From assembly GCF_029267015.1 (NCBI RefSeq), contig NZ_JARIEA010000008.1, forward strand, positions 1 through 64,000: a stretch of DNA of 64,000 nucleotides. The letters are read 5' to 3'. Under the pieces are notes generated by a model. The model was not told where the DNA came from and did no database searches. It worked only from the letters and a program-made list of their open reading frames with translations. Below, one piece after another: positions 26,208-35,923 of this stretch. Source of the DNA: Sporosarcina ureae. Its GTDB lineage: Bacteria; Bacillota; Bacilli; Bacillales_A; Planococcaceae. Each line of letters starts with the position of its first letter. The first letter of the stretch is position 1. Position numbers and translations under genes: made by a program.

Positions 26208-26741
26208 TTATTCCGGTAGAATCGATGTATATAATTGATCGAATAATTGATCTTGCTCTTTTGCAAGTAACACCGATAATACCATCGGGAAAATGACGTT
26301 TTCTTCTTTTACAAAATGAATCATGATGACTTCAAACGCTTCGCCTGCATCTTTTACGACATCCTGCATCATAGCGAGTGTAAATTCCGATAGATCGCCT
26401 CTTGTATGATGAAGAAAATGTCCGATAAACGCATCGATTTCGTCATGTTCTTCTTGCACCGCTTGAACCGGTCCTTGATCACTGCCTACATATTTCGCAA
26501 GCATCGGAAATAGGAATTCTTCTTCTTTTTCCGTATGATTCTTCAGCGGATCAATGAATTCGACGACTAACACACGCAATCGTTTAAGCGCTTCTAGACC
26601 TTCGTCACGCGTGAATCTTTCATTCTCGAAGTCCAGTACAATCGCATGCCACTCCTCCATCAAAGTCGTTAGGAAGCGATGTTCATTTTCAAGCACGCGG
26701 AGTGCAGGTAGCGTATGCGTAAGTCCTGTATTGACCATCAT
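26208..26741 (-). CDS. Hemerythrin-like (HHE) di-iron protein
   Basis: A 177-residue four-helix protein. Candidate di-iron ligands are H20 (LENEHRF), H68 (LKNHTEKEEEF), H97 (VQEEHDEID) with following Glu/Asp, and H143 (MIHFVKEENVIFP), in the H...HxxxE...HxxxD...HxxxxE order of the HHE family. It could bind O2 or NO, or repair iron-sulfur clusters as RIC proteins do; the ScdA N-terminal domain is absent. The gene starts 15 bases after nreC and precedes narT, so co-expression under anaerobic nitrate conditions is likely. Confidence 0.85.
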   Translation of the reverse strand: MMVNTGLTHTLPALRVLENEHRFLTTLMEEWHAIVLDFENERFTRDEGLEALKRLRVLVVEFIDPLKNHTEKEEEFLFPMLAKYVGSDQGPVQAVQEEHDEIDAFIGHFLHHTRGDLSEFTLAMMQDVVKDAGEAFEVIMIHFVKEENVIFPMVLSVLLAKEQDQLFDQLYTSILPE

Positions 26742-26756
26742 CCTTCACCTCAATCG

Positions 26757-27407
26757 TTAGAAACTTAAAAACTTCTTGCGTAACGCATATTCGACGAGTT
26801 CAGGACGACTCTTCAATTGCAGCTTGTCCATCATTTTCGCTTTATGCGCTTCTACAGTTTTGACGGAAATATAAAGCATTTCTGCAATCTCCTTATTGCC
26901 GTACCCTTTTGCGACAAGTGGCAAAATCTCGATTTCACGTTTAGATAAAATCTTGAACGGATCATCTTCATCTGCCTCTTTCGGCCCTTTTGTCACAAAC
27001 TCGCGCACGAGCGAAGTAGCCATCGATGGATGGACATACGTGCCGCCATCATACACTTCACGAATGGCATGTAATAATTCTTCATCGGGGGCATTTTTTA
27101 AAATATAGCCCGCCGCCCCATTTTTCAATACATGAAACATATACTCCTCGTCATCATACATCGTCAAAATAACAATTTTCGTTTCAGGGAAGTCTTCATG
27201 AATTTTGCCTGTCGCAATTAATCCACTTTGGCCAGGAGGCATGCTTAGATCCAGTAAAATAATATCCGGTCTATGTTTAGCAACCAGTTCATACGCTTCC
27301 AATCCATCTGCAGCTGTTGCTACAACTTCCATATCCTCCTGGAAATTCAATATATGCATGAAACCTGTGCGGACGACTGCATGATCATCAGCTATTATGA
27401 TTTTCAC
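26757..27407 (-). CDS. nreC: Response regulator NreC (LuxR/NarL family)
   Basis: A 216-residue two-domain regulator. The receiver has the acidic pair DD at residues 7-8, the phospho-acceptor Asp in IILLDLSMP, and K in ILKNAPDEE. The C-terminal LuxR-type helix-turn-helix is [43 protein letters not shown]. In Staphylococcus NreC, phosphorylated by NreB when O2 is absent, activates narGHJI, nir and narT. The GTG start overlaps the nreB end by 20 bases. Confidence 0.93.
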   Translation of the reverse strand: MKIIIADDHAVVRTGFMHILNFQEDMEVVATAADGLEAYELVAKHRPDIILLDLSMPPGQSGLIATGKIHEDFPETKIVILTMYDDEEYMFHVLKNGAAGYILKNAPDEELLHAIREVYDGGTYVHPSMATSLVREFVTKGPKEADEDDPFKILSKREIEILPLVAKGYGNKEIAEMLYISVKTVEAHKAKMMDKLQLKSRPELVEYALRKKFLSF

Positions 27408-28470
27408 TCGTTGCTCTCTCCCTCTTCAATGGAATAGTTGCCTGAACTGTCGTGCCGTCTTGCTGACTGGAAATAATCGTCAAACCACCGCCTACTAGTT
27501 CTACTCGTTCCCTCATGCCATATAAGCCGAGGCCCGTGCCTTGCGGTGAAAAGTCATTGACGTCGAAGCCAACCCCTTCATCGCAGACTTTTATTTGCAG
27601 CTGATTATCAACTTCATCCAAATACAAAAAGACATCTTCTACTTGCGCATATTTCATGGCATTCAAAATCGCTTCTTGGCCAATACGGTAAGCAACGGTT
27701 TCAATCGCACCGTCATAGCGGCTTTTCTTCAAATTTGATTCTAGGTGAATATATAGTCCATAATTCTTCTCTAAATTCTTCATGTGCGTCCGAAAAGCTG
27801 CTTCCAATCCGAAGTCATCGAGTACAGCAGGTCGCAGTTCAACGGATAGATGACGAATCTCATCGAGTAAACGCATTAATGAGCCTTCTGTATGCCGCAA
27901 CTTATCAAGGGCTTTGTCGTTCATGCCCATGTATTTCAGTACACGTAAGTCGACAAGCGTACTGAGCATTTCTTGCGCCACACTGTCGTGTAACTCGCGT
28001 GAAATTCGTTTGCGTTCATTTTCCTGCGCTAAAATCACTTGTTGCATGCGCAATTTTTGATGGAGAACTTCTGACGTTTGCGTTTGACGTGTCAAATTAC
28101 GCAGCATTAGTACAGAAATTTCTTGCTCTCTATCAAGTATTTGATACGTCGCACTATACGGTTGTAACCCTACATCTTTCGTCTCCAAATACAGCTGGAA
28201 TGAAGATAGTGTCTGCTGTGGTTTTTCCATGAAGCACGAGACACATGTCATCTGCTCGTCTTCACTTGTAAACCCCCGACATGTAAGACACATCGCATCT
28301 GCTTCGCCCCGTTGCATTTTGCTATAGATAGCTGGCTCCATAATGCTTTTCGCCGCTTCGTTCATTGACAACATTTCACCGCGTGCGCCGAAAAAGAACA
28401 TTGCTTCCGTCGTGCGGTCGTATAATTTGTGAAGCATAGTGGTTAGCTCGTCATTGTTCAATATAGTCAT
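27388..28470 (-). CDS. nreB: Oxygen sensor histidine kinase NreB
   Basis: A 360-residue cytoplasmic kinase. The N-terminal PAS-like part carries four Cys, C61-x2-C64 and C76-x2-C79 (CLTC ... CVSC), the same spacing as the O2-labile [4Fe-4S] ligands of staphylococcal NreB. The HisKA_3 dimerisation segment has [18 protein letters not shown] with the phosphorylated His, and the HATPase region has GVGFDVNDF and [19 protein letters not shown] precedes the ATG. It overlaps nreA by 20 bases and nreC by 20 bases, so the three proteins are translationally coupled. Confidence 0.94.
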   Translation of the reverse strand: MTILNNDELTTMLHKLYDRTTEAMFFFGARGEMLSMNEAAKSIMEPAIYSKMQRGEADAMCLTCRGFTSEDEQMTCVSCFMEKPQQTLSSFQLYLETKDVGLQPYSATYQILDREQEISVLMLRNLTRQTQTSEVLHQKLRMQQVILAQENERKRISRELHDSVAQEMLSTLVDLRVLKYMGMNDKALDKLRHTEGSLMRLLDEIRHLSVELRPAVLDDFGLEAAFRTHMKNLEKNYGLYIHLESNLKKSRYDGAIETVAYRIGQEAILNAMKYAQVEDVFLYLDEVDNQLQIKVCDEGVGFDVNDFSPQGTGLGLYGMRERVELVGGGLTIISSQQDGTTVQATIPLKRERATSENHNS

Positions 28471-28930
28471 CTTTCAATCGCTCCTTCATGTGAAACGGTC
28501 CGAATTGAGGTCCTACTATCCGCTTAAACTCCTCAAACTTTTCAGCCGTCAACCGATTCACTTCACGGTAGCCGATCAGAAGTACACCTTGCACATGATC
28601 CTCCTGAAACAAAGGAATCGCGCCAAAACTCTTCAGCTTTTCAAATACGATTATGGGATAGTTATATAAATCCTGATACTTTACGGACGTCTCCACATTT
28701 TCGATTCTCAGAGGCTTACCTGTTTTGAAAACGCTCCCTGCTATACCTTTACCTGAATGAAGAACAATTCTACGATAGCGTAAACTTATATTCCCCGTGA
28801 CATATCGCCACTTTAATTCGTGGTGGTTCTTTTGTAAATCCACTAACGCGAGAGCAACGAAATCGGCATGAAGCGTTTCTTTCAATTCGTCGATCGCCAG
28901 TTGGAAATTACTCTTTGGTTGTCCCGTCAT
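28451..28930 (-). CDS. nreA: Nitrate receptor NreA (GAF domain)
   Basis: A 159-residue single GAF-domain protein. In the NreABC system, NreA binds nitrate and controls the kinase activity of NreB. Stretches HADFVALALVDLQKNHHELKWRYVTGN, VLHSGKGIAGSVFKTGKPL and AIPLFQEDHVQGVLLIGYR are GAF-like. It sits between narI (30 bases upstream) and nreB (20-base overlap), the order nreA-nreB-nreC as in staphylococci. Confidence 0.9.
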   Translation of the reverse strand: MTGQPKSNFQLAIDELKETLHADFVALALVDLQKNHHELKWRYVTGNISLRYRRIVLHSGKGIAGSVFKTGKPLRIENVETSVKYQDLYNYPIIVFEKLKSFGAIPLFQEDHVQGVLLIGYREVNRLTAEKFEEFKRIVGPQFGPFHMKERLKDDYIEQ

Positions 28931-28960
28931 AGATATGATCTCCTATTATTCATCATTCGC

Positions 28961-29656
28961 TTAACGAGGTGACTGTTTGGTCGGCTGATGTTTTCTATAT
29001 AGAATATAACTTCTGCCCACATAATTCAACGGCACACTCCAAACGTGCACAAGGCGCGTGAATGGCCACATCGCGAAAATAAGGAACCCTGTCAAAACAT
29101 GAAGCTTAAACATAATCGGAACAGACGCCATGAACGCGGCTTCCGGTTGGAATATCAGTAAGGACCTGAACCAGACCGAAATCGTATCACGGTAATCAAA
29201 TCCCGGCGTCATCGTGTTCGTGATCAATGAGCTGTAGACACCAAGAAATACGATGAACAGCAACAACGAGTTGACGATTAAATCCGATCTAGAAGATAGC
29301 TTGCGTACGTTTTTTATCGTGAAACGACGGGATGTTAAAATAATCATTCCAACGAACGTCACGACTCCAAAGAATCCGCCACCCCATACAGCACCAATAT
29401 GGTACATATGGTCACTGATTCCCATTGCGCGTGTCCATTCTTTTGGAATCCCAAGTCCCGCCACATGCCCTAAAATGACGGGGAAGATTCCGATATGGAA
29501 CAGTAAGCTACCAATCATTAATTGCTTCTTCTCGATGAACTCGCTCGACTTCGCGGTCCAGCCGAATTGGTCGTTCTTATAGCGGAAAATATGTCCTACA
29601 ATAAATACTGCGATACAGATGTAAGGAAAAATGACCCACAAAAATTGACTAGTCAT
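28961..29656 (-). CDS. narI: Respiratory nitrate reductase gamma subunit NarI (cytochrome b)
   Basis: A 231-residue protein with five membrane helices. It anchors NarGH and passes quinol electrons through two b haems. Candidate His ligands are in FIVGHIFRY, FHIGIFPVILGHVAGLG, and near the C-terminus FKLHVLTGFLIFAMWPFTRLVHVWS, matching the NarI pattern. ATG 29656 overlaps the narJ stop by 8 bases and has GGAGG 9 bases upstream; the 17-codon N-terminal extension of the open frame is inside narJ and is rejected. Confidence 0.94.
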   Translation of the reverse strand: MTSQFLWVIFPYICIAVFIVGHIFRYKNDQFGWTAKSSEFIEKKQLMIGSLLFHIGIFPVILGHVAGLGIPKEWTRAMGISDHMYHIGAVWGGGFFGVVTFVGMIILTSRRFTIKNVRKLSSRSDLIVNSLLLFIVFLGVYSSLITNTMTPGFDYRDTISVWFRSLLIFQPEAAFMASVPIMFKLHVLTGFLIFAMWPFTRLVHVWSVPLNYVGRSYILYRKHQPTKQSPR

Positions 29657-30218
29657 TAGCGGAAACCTCCCGTTGAATACATGATTTACATGTTTCACGC
29701 AGTGCACGGATCAAATGAAGCCACGGACTTTCATACTTCTCAAGTGCTTTCATCAAGAAATACGAACCGTCCTCGATGACCGCAAGCAACATCGTGAAGC
29801 TCTGTTGCGCTCGCGGATCTCCCTTCCATTCAGCTGCATAAATAAATTCACACATTAACGGAAGCAAGTCAGATAGTTCTTCATCCGGCATTTCGAGCCC
29901 GAACATTTCGTATAACACTTTTAATTGCGCCAGCGTCTGACCGCGCTCTTTCGAGTCTGCAAATTTCACATAAGTCATAAACAGCGTAGCGTCTTTTTGG
30001 AAATCGAATGTGTACGTGTACATCTCTTGTATTTCATCCAAACTGTACGTTTGCATTGTCTCCCAGTAGAGCTGCAGGTCCTCGTAACCTGCAGCATCTT
30101 CTGTGACATACTCATTCCACATATCTGGATGGAATGTTAGCTTTTCCGGGTAGTTCAGTTGATGGGAGAAAAAGCCGAAGATATGCTTCTTTTCATATAA
30201 GAGATCAAGATTAATCAC
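29649..30218 (-). CDS. narJ: Nitrate reductase assembly chaperone NarJ
   Basis: A 189-residue helical chaperone for molybdenum-cofactor insertion into NarG (DmsD/TorD type). Motifs include FFSHQLNYPEKL near the start and HLIRALRETCKSC at the end. Starts are ambiguous: the GTG at 30218, which overlaps the narH stop by 8 bases and follows GGGGGGATC, is preferred; ATGs at 30233 and 30248 lie further inside narH. Confidence 0.88.
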   Translation of the reverse strand: MINLDLLYEKKHIFGFFSHQLNYPEKLTFHPDMWNEYVTEDAAGYEDLQLYWETMQTYSLDEIQEMYTYTFDFQKDATLFMTYVKFADSKERGQTLAQLKVLYEMFGLEMPDEELSDLLPLMCEFIYAAEWKGDPRAQQSFTMLLAVIEDGSYFLMKALEKYESPWLHLIRALRETCKSCIQREVSAND

Positions 30219-31827
30219 GCCAGATCCCCCCATAGAAATTCTCTTCATAGATTTGCTTGCCTGTTTTCACTGGAGCCGCTCCTGGTGTTACAGGACCGCA
30301 ACCGTCACAACCTCCGTCCGAACCCATTACGGAGAATGAGGAATACGGATTTTGGGCAGGTGCTTGTTCACCATACGTACCCATGCCGTCATATCCTGCA
30401 GAACCTTGGGAACGGTACACGTTCATCTGACTCTCTTTATGTGAAGTCGGAATCACAAAACGATCTTCATATTTCGCAATGGCCAGCAAACGATACATTT
30501 GCTTTGTCTGTTTGGCAGTCAATCCAACGCGTTCTAGTTTAGATTCGTCGAAGTCTTTGCCGGAAGAAACTGCACGCATGTATGAACGCATCATCGCCAT
30601 ACGTTGCAAACCTCCTTTGACAATATCTACATCTCCAGCCGTTAGCATATTCGCCAAATACTGAAGCGGAATTCGCATTTCTTCAATAGCCGGGAAAATC
30701 ATGTCCGGATTTTTGATAGAGTCTTTCCCTTCAAAGTAGTTCATGATCGGGCTAAGCGGTGGTACATACCATACCATTGGCAACGTCCGATATTCCGGGT
30801 GCAACGGGAATGCTAACTTGTACTCGATCGCTAACTTATAAACAGGTGAGTTCTGTGCTGCGTCAATCCAATCCTCAGAAATGCCATCGTTGATTGCTTG
30901 CTCGATAATTTCGGGATCATGTGGATCTAAGAACAAATCACACTGCGCTTGGTATAAATCTTTTGGATCCGGTGTAGATGCTGCTTCCTGTACGCGGTCT
31001 GCGTCGTAAAGCAAAACACCCAAATAACGGATTCGGCCTGTACATGTTTCCGAACAGACTGTTGGTAACCCAGATTCCACCCGTGGGAAACAGAATGTAC
31101 ATTTCTCTGCTTTATTCGTTTTCCAGTTGAAGTAAACTTTCTTGTACGGACAACCGGTCATACAGTAACGCCATCCACGACAGGCATCCTGATCGACAAG
31201 AACGATTCCGTCCTCGTCACGCTTGTACATGGCACCTGAAGGACAAGATGCTACACAACTCGGATTCAAGCAGTGTTCGCATAGTCGCGGCAAGTACATC
31301 ATGAATGCTTGTTCAAAGTTAAATTTGATTTCTTCTTCAATTTTCTCGATATTCGGGTCAGTTGGTCCCGTGATATGAGCGCCTGCTAACTGATCTTCCC
31401 AGTTCGGGCCCCACTCCGGATCCATGTATTCGCCCGTGATGACGGACTTGGCACGCGCAACTGGCGTATGTTCACGATCCGGTGCAGATGTTAACTTTTC
31501 ATAGTCGTATGTCCAAGGCTCATAGTAATCTTTCATTTCGGGCATATCCGGGTTGTAGAAGATCTTCCCTAGTGCGATTTTCGAAAGCTTTGAACCTGAT
31601 TTCAGTTCAAGCTTTCCTTTTCGCAACTGCCAGCCACCCTTATAGAGTTCCTGGTCTTCCCAACGTTTCGGGTAGCCGATCCCCGGTTTTGTTTCTACGT
31701 TATTGAACCACATATACTCGGCGCCTTCGCGGTTCGTCCATGTCGTTTTACACGTCACACTACACGTATGACACCCAATACACTTGTCTAAGTTCATCAC
31801 CATTGCAACCTGTGCTTTAATTTTCAA
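30211..31827 (-). CDS. narH: Respiratory nitrate reductase beta subunit NarH
   Basis: A 538-residue iron-sulfur subunit. Cluster ligands are C16, C19, C22 and C26 (CIGCHTCSVTC), and later CEHCLNPSCVASCPSGA, CRGWRYCMTGCPYKK (with the Trp of the [3Fe-4S] cluster) and CTFCFPR with CSETCTGR. The start is a TTG with AAGGAGG ten bases upstream and an 11-base overlap with narG. The C-terminal tail beyond about residue 475 is Gly/Ser/Pro rich and includes GGCDGCG, which is not a core cluster site. It carries electrons from NarI to NarG. Confidence 0.95.
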   Translation of the reverse strand: MKIKAQVAMVMNLDKCIGCHTCSVTCKTTWTNREGAEYMWFNNVETKPGIGYPKRWEDQELYKGGWQLRKGKLELKSGSKLSKIALGKIFYNPDMPEMKDYYEPWTYDYEKLTSAPDREHTPVARAKSVITGEYMDPEWGPNWEDQLAGAHITGPTDPNIEKIEEEIKFNFEQAFMMYLPRLCEHCLNPSCVASCPSGAMYKRDEDGIVLVDQDACRGWRYCMTGCPYKKVYFNWKTNKAEKCTFCFPRVESGLPTVCSETCTGRIRYLGVLLYDADRVQEAASTPDPKDLYQAQCDLFLDPHDPEIIEQAINDGISEDWIDAAQNSPVYKLAIEYKLAFPLHPEYRTLPMVWYVPPLSPIMNYFEGKDSIKNPDMIFPAIEEMRIPLQYLANMLTAGDVDIVKGGLQRMAMMRSYMRAVSSGKDFDESKLERVGLTAKQTKQMYRLLAIAKYEDRFVIPTSHKESQMNVYRSQGSAGYDGMGTYGEQAPAQNPYSSFSVMGSDGGCDGCGPVTPGAAPVKTGKQIYEENFYGGIWRD

Positions 31828-34800
31828 GCCAGTTGACCTCCTTCATCTTACGGACTGCGACGTAGACATCACGTTGATTACCGATCGGTCCGTAGTAGTT
31901 GAATCCATAACTGAGCTGTGCGTAGCCGCCTACCATTTGAGTCGGCTTCATGTGAATTCGCGTCGGTGCATTATGGCTTCCTCCGCGTTGCTCGGTAATT
32001 TCCGAGCCAGGCATCTGAATATGCTTATCCTGTGCATGGTACATGAACATCGTACCTTTAGGCATTCTGTGACTGACGACGGCACGTGCATTGACAACGC
32101 CGTTTCGGTTATACACTTCAAGCCACGCATTGTCGTCGATTCCGTGTTCTTCTGCATCGAGATTCGATAGCCAGACAGTCGGACCTCCGCGGAACAAAGT
32201 CAGCATATGCTGATTGTCTTGGTACGTCGAGTGGATATTCCACTTACCGTGCGGTGTTAAGTAACGAAGGACGAGTGCATCTTGTCCACCTTTCACTTCT
32301 GCATCCCGATCCGCAAAGACGAATGGCGGAAGTGTTGGTTTATAGACTGGCAATGCTTCGCCGAATCCAAGGAATAATTCGTGATCGACGTAGAAATGCT
32401 GTCTGCCCGTCAATGTACGGAATGGTACAAGTCGTTCGATATTCGTTGTAAATGGCGAGTAGCGTCGACCGAGTTTATTGGAACCACTAAAGACTGGCGT
32501 TGGAATGACTTCACGCGGTTGCGCAGTAATACTTGCGAATGTGAATCGCTCCGCAGCACGGTCTGCCGAGATATCTTTCAGTTCCATGCCCGTATCGTGC
32601 TCTGCCGCTTCAAACGCTTTTTGCGATACACGGCCGTTCGTTGCGGAAGACAGTGTCAACATCGCTTCTGCTGCGTGTTTCGCTGTGTACAATTTCGGCA
32701 AACCGTCTTTTACGGTATCGTCGTCATATACACCGTTGATCCCTTTCATCATTTCGTACTCATCAGCTACCGAGAAGCTGACGCCGTGTGCGCCGGTTTT
32801 CCCTGTGGATAATAGCGGTCCGAGGGTAATGTATTTATCATAGATTTTTGTGAAGTCACGCTCGACAATCGTCATGCCTGGCATCGTCTTACCAGGGATC
32901 GCTTCAATTTCACCTTTACTCCAGTCATGCACTTCGCCCATCGGCTGCGCAATTTCCTGAACGGAGTCATGTGCTAACGGCGATGTGACCAAGTCTTTGT
33001 AGACGCCCGGCAAATGCGTTTCCGCAAGTGTCGAGAATGTTTTCGCGATTTCGCGGTAAATATCCCAATCCGATTTTGATTCCCATAATGGATTGACTGC
33101 TGGATTGAACGGATGGACGAATGGGTGCATGTCTGTTGATGACAGATCGACTTTCTCGTACCAAGTAGCAGCTGGTAACACGATGTCTGCATAAAGCGGT
33201 GTCGCCGTCATACGGAAATCGAGTGCTACGAGTAAATCCAGCTTTCCTTCTACGTCATCGCGCCAAACCATTTCTTTCGGTTTCATATCTTCATTCGGCG
33301 TTGCAAGCAAGCCGTCTGAAGCACCGAGTAAGTGTCGCATGAAGTATTCCTGCCCTTTTGCAGAACTGGAGATCAAGTTCGAACGCCAGACAAATAGGGA
33401 ACGCGGGAAGTTTTCTGGTGCGCCTGGATCTTCTGCCGCAAATTGTAGTTCGCCTGATTTCAACTGGTCTACAACATGTGAAACAACTTCTTTTGTATCG
33501 GTCTTGCCAAGCTTCGCCGCTTCTTCCACAAGCATTAAGCTGTTTTTATTGAACTGTGGATACGATGGCAACCAGCCGAGACGTGCTGCGAGTACATTAT
33601 AGTCTGCCGGATGCTGGTAACGTGCTTCTCCACCGAGCGGTGACATGAGTGTATCCGTACCCGCTTCTTCGTATTTCCATTGATCGGTCGCAAAGTAGAA
33701 GAATGAAGTCGCGTTTTGCAGACGTGGCGGACCTTGCCAGTCTTTCGCAAAGGCAATCGTGCTCCAGCCTTCAATCGGACGACATTTCTCTTGTCCTACG
33801 TAATGCGCCCAGCCTCCGCCGTTGACTCCTTGTGAAGCCGTCAACGTTACAAGGTTAAGAATCGCGCGGTAGATCGTGTCACTGTTGAACCAGTGATTGA
33901 TTCCCGCTCCCATGATGATCATGGAACGACCACCTGTGTCGATGGCGTTTTGTGCGAATTCCATTGCGATTTGTGTAACGAGTTCAGGTTTAACGTTCGT
34001 GATCGCTTCTTGCCAAGCCGGCGTATAGATAGAAGTCACGTCGTCATAGCCTGTCGCTTCTAGCTCACTGTCGATTCGATTGACGCCGTACTGACTCAGC
34101 ATGACATCGTATGTTGTCGCAACTAAACGCTCTGTGCCGTCTGCGAATTGAACTTTCATCGCAGGGATTGGGCGCTTGAATGTGCCGTTTCCTCGGTTAT
34201 CAAAGTAAGGGAAATGAATTTCTTGCCATTTCTCTGCGTGTTTTTCAATGGATAACGCAGGCTCAACGCGGGTGCCATCTGCATTTTCCAGCTGCAGATT
34301 CCACTTGACGTCTTCTTCCCAGCGCTGCCCCATTGTGCCGTTCGGAACTATAATTTCATCTTTCGCTTCATCAAATAACACGGGTTTCCACTCTGCGTGT
34401 GGCGACTGCTGTCCAAGATCACTTGCACGCAAGAAACGTCCTGCTTTATAGGAATCTTCATGCGGATCTAATAAAATCAAGAACGGCATGTCCGTGTACT
34501 GTTTGGCGTAGTTTATAAATGTCGGTTCTTTACGTTTTTGATAGAATTCATCTAGAATAACATGGGTCATCGCTTGAGCAACCGCTGCATCTGTTCCCGG
34601 GTTCGCTGCGATCCAGTCGTCTGCGTGCGTTACGCTTTCCGCATAATCCGGCGCGACGGAAACGACTTTCGTTCCTTTATAACGAACTTCTGTCATGAAG
34701 TGTGCATCCGGTGTACGGGTAAGCGGAACGTTCGAGCCCCACATAATAATGTAGCCTGCGTTAAACCAGTCACTTGATTCCGGAACATCCGTCTGCTCAC

Positions 34801-35491
34801 CCCAAATTTGTGGTGAAGATGGTGGAAGATCTGCGTACCAGTCATAGAAACTGAGCATTTCGCCACCGAGCAATGAAATGAAACGTGCGCCCGATGCATA
34901 ACTGACCATCGACATAGCAGGGATCGGTGTAAATCCAGCTACGCGATCCGGACCGTATTTTTGTACCGTATAGATGAGTTGAGCTGCGATCAGCATCGTC
35001 GCATCACGCCAATGAATTCGAACGTGACCGCCTTTGCCGCGCGCTTTCTTGTATTCATTGGACTTAGCGGGATCTTCGACGATTGATGTCCATGCTTTCA
35101 CAGGATCTTTCGTTTCCTGCAAAGCTTCGTTCCACATACGCCACAGTTTCCCTCTTATATAAGGATACTTCACGCGTAATGGACTGTATTCATACCAAGA
35201 AAACGATGCGCCACGTGGACATCCACGGGGTTCAAATTCCGGCATATCTGGACCGCAAGAAGGATAATCGATTTGCTGATTTTCCCATGTGATAATGCCG
35301 TTTTTGACGAAAACTTTCCAGCTACATGAGCCTGTACAGTTTACGCCGTGCGTCGTGCGCACTACTTTGTCATGCGACCAACGTTGACGGTACATGTTCT
35401 CCCAATCACGATTTTTCTCTTCCAATACTGACCAATTTCCAGAAAAACTTTCTACGGGTTTAAAATAATTCAATCCGAATCTCTTTTTCAT
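31817..35491 (-). CDS. narG: Respiratory nitrate reductase alpha subunit NarG
   Basis: A 1224-residue molybdenum (bis-MGD) subunit that reduces nitrate on the cytoplasmic side. The FS0 cluster ligands H48, C52, C56 and C91 (THGVNCTGSCSW ... PRGCPRGAS) match the E. coli numbering to within one residue. The segment IIMWGSNVPLTRTPDAHFM contains the region of the molybdenum-ligating Asp. ATG 35491 is 12 bases from GGAG and gives the usual length (E. coli 1247, other Gram-positives about 1225-1230); the track's 20-residue extension is rejected. It is the first gene of the operon, with two NreC-like boxes upstream. Confidence 0.96.
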   Translation of the reverse strand: MKKRFGLNYFKPVESFSGNWSVLEEKNRDWENMYRQRWSHDKVVRTTHGVNCTGSCSWKVFVKNGIITWENQQIDYPSCGPDMPEFEPRGCPRGASFSWYEYSPLRVKYPYIRGKLWRMWNEALQETKDPVKAWTSIVEDPAKSNEYKKARGKGGHVRIHWRDATMLIAAQLIYTVQKYGPDRVAGFTPIPAMSMVSYASGARFISLLGGEMLSFYDWYADLPPSSPQIWGEQTDVPESSDWFNAGYIIMWGSNVPLTRTPDAHFMTEVRYKGTKVVSVAPDYAESVTHADDWIAANPGTDAAVAQAMTHVILDEFYQKRKEPTFINYAKQYTDMPFLILLDPHEDSYKAGRFLRASDLGQQSPHAEWKPVLFDEAKDEIIVPNGTMGQRWEEDVKWNLQLENADGTRVEPALSIEKHAEKWQEIHFPYFDNRGNGTFKRPIPAMKVQFADGTERLVATTYDVMLSQYGVNRIDSELEATGYDDVTSIYTPAWQEAITNVKPELVTQIAMEFAQNAIDTGGRSMIIMGAGINHWFNSDTIYRAILNLVTLTASQGVNGGGWAHYVGQEKCRPIEGWSTIAFAKDWQGPPRLQNATSFFYFATDQWKYEEAGTDTLMSPLGGEARYQHPADYNVLAARLGWLPSYPQFNKNSLMLVEEAAKLGKTDTKEVVSHVVDQLKSGELQFAAEDPGAPENFPRSLFVWRSNLISSSAKGQEYFMRHLLGASDGLLATPNEDMKPKEMVWRDDVEGKLDLLVALDFRMTATPLYADIVLPAATWYEKVDLSSTDMHPFVHPFNPAVNPLWESKSDWDIYREIAKTFSTLAETHLPGVYKDLVTSPLAHDSVQEIAQPMGEVHDWSKGEIEAIPGKTMPGMTIVERDFTKIYDKYITLGPLLSTGKTGAHGVSFSVADEYEMMKGINGVYDDDTVKDGLPKLYTAKHAAEAMLTLSSATNGRVSQKAFEAAEHDTGMELKDISADRAAERFTFASITAQPREVIPTPVFSGSNKLGRRYSPFTTNIERLVPFRTLTGRQHFYVDHELFLGFGEALPVYKPTLPPFVFADRDAEVKGGQDALVLRYLTPHGKWNIHSTYQDNQHMLTLFRGGPTVWLSNLDAEEHGIDDNAWLEVYNRNGVVNARAVVSHRMPKGTMFMYHAQDKHIQMPGSEITEQRGGSHNAPTRIHMKPTQMVGGYAQLSYGFNYYGPIGNQRDVYVAVRKMKEVNWLEN

Positions 35492-35586
35492 CGAACATTT
35501 CCACTCCTTCTCAGAATGTAGAGTACATGTAGTAGACCTACTAATCTTCATACCCTGAAATAAACTAAGTAATCTGAATTCAAACT

Positions 35587-35600
35587 AAGGGTATTCCCTA
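35587..35600. promoter_or_regulatory. Putative NreC box 1 upstream of narG
   Basis: AAGGG-TATT-CCCTA differs in one base from TAGGG-N4-CCCTA, which I recall as the staphylococcal NreC binding sequence. It lies 96 bases before the narG ATG. Confidence 0.55.
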
Positions 35601-35691
35601 TTCTTTTTTGTATAACATGTGAGCTTTTACCTAATTCTCATAAAATTCCTTTATATTATATAAGTATACGTGTTTTTTAGTAGGTTTCTAT

Positions 35692-35705
35692 CGGGGAATT
35701 CCCTA
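35692..35705. promoter_or_regulatory. Putative NreC box 2 upstream of narG
   Basis: CGGGG-AATT-CCCTA matches the right half of the TAGGG-N4-CCCTA dyad exactly and the left half in three of five bases. It is 105 bases (ten helical turns) from box 1. Confidence 0.45.
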
Positions 35706-35923
35706 TTCTCTCCATAACAATGTTCTTTTGACATTTCTACGTAAGGGAAAACTCTCAGCTATCGCCTATTCCACGCATTGCATGGTTTTTGTAATCTTTC
35801 ATCAATTCAAGTGTTTTTATTGAATAAGTGGATAAATCAGTATAGTTCTCATAATATTGTGTTGATTTTATTTATATAAATGATAGAATTATATACAAAT
35901 TGAAAGGTAAGGTGGATGATACC

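Larger units (their letters stand above)
35492..35923. other. Divergent intergenic region narG / CoA-transferase
   Basis: A 430-base AT-rich region between divergent starts. It holds the two NreC-like dyads listed separately and the promoters of both genes. The stretch GATAGAATTATATAC (about 35881-35895) just before the CoA-transferase start is a possible -10 region. No reading frame is supported. Confidence 0.6.
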
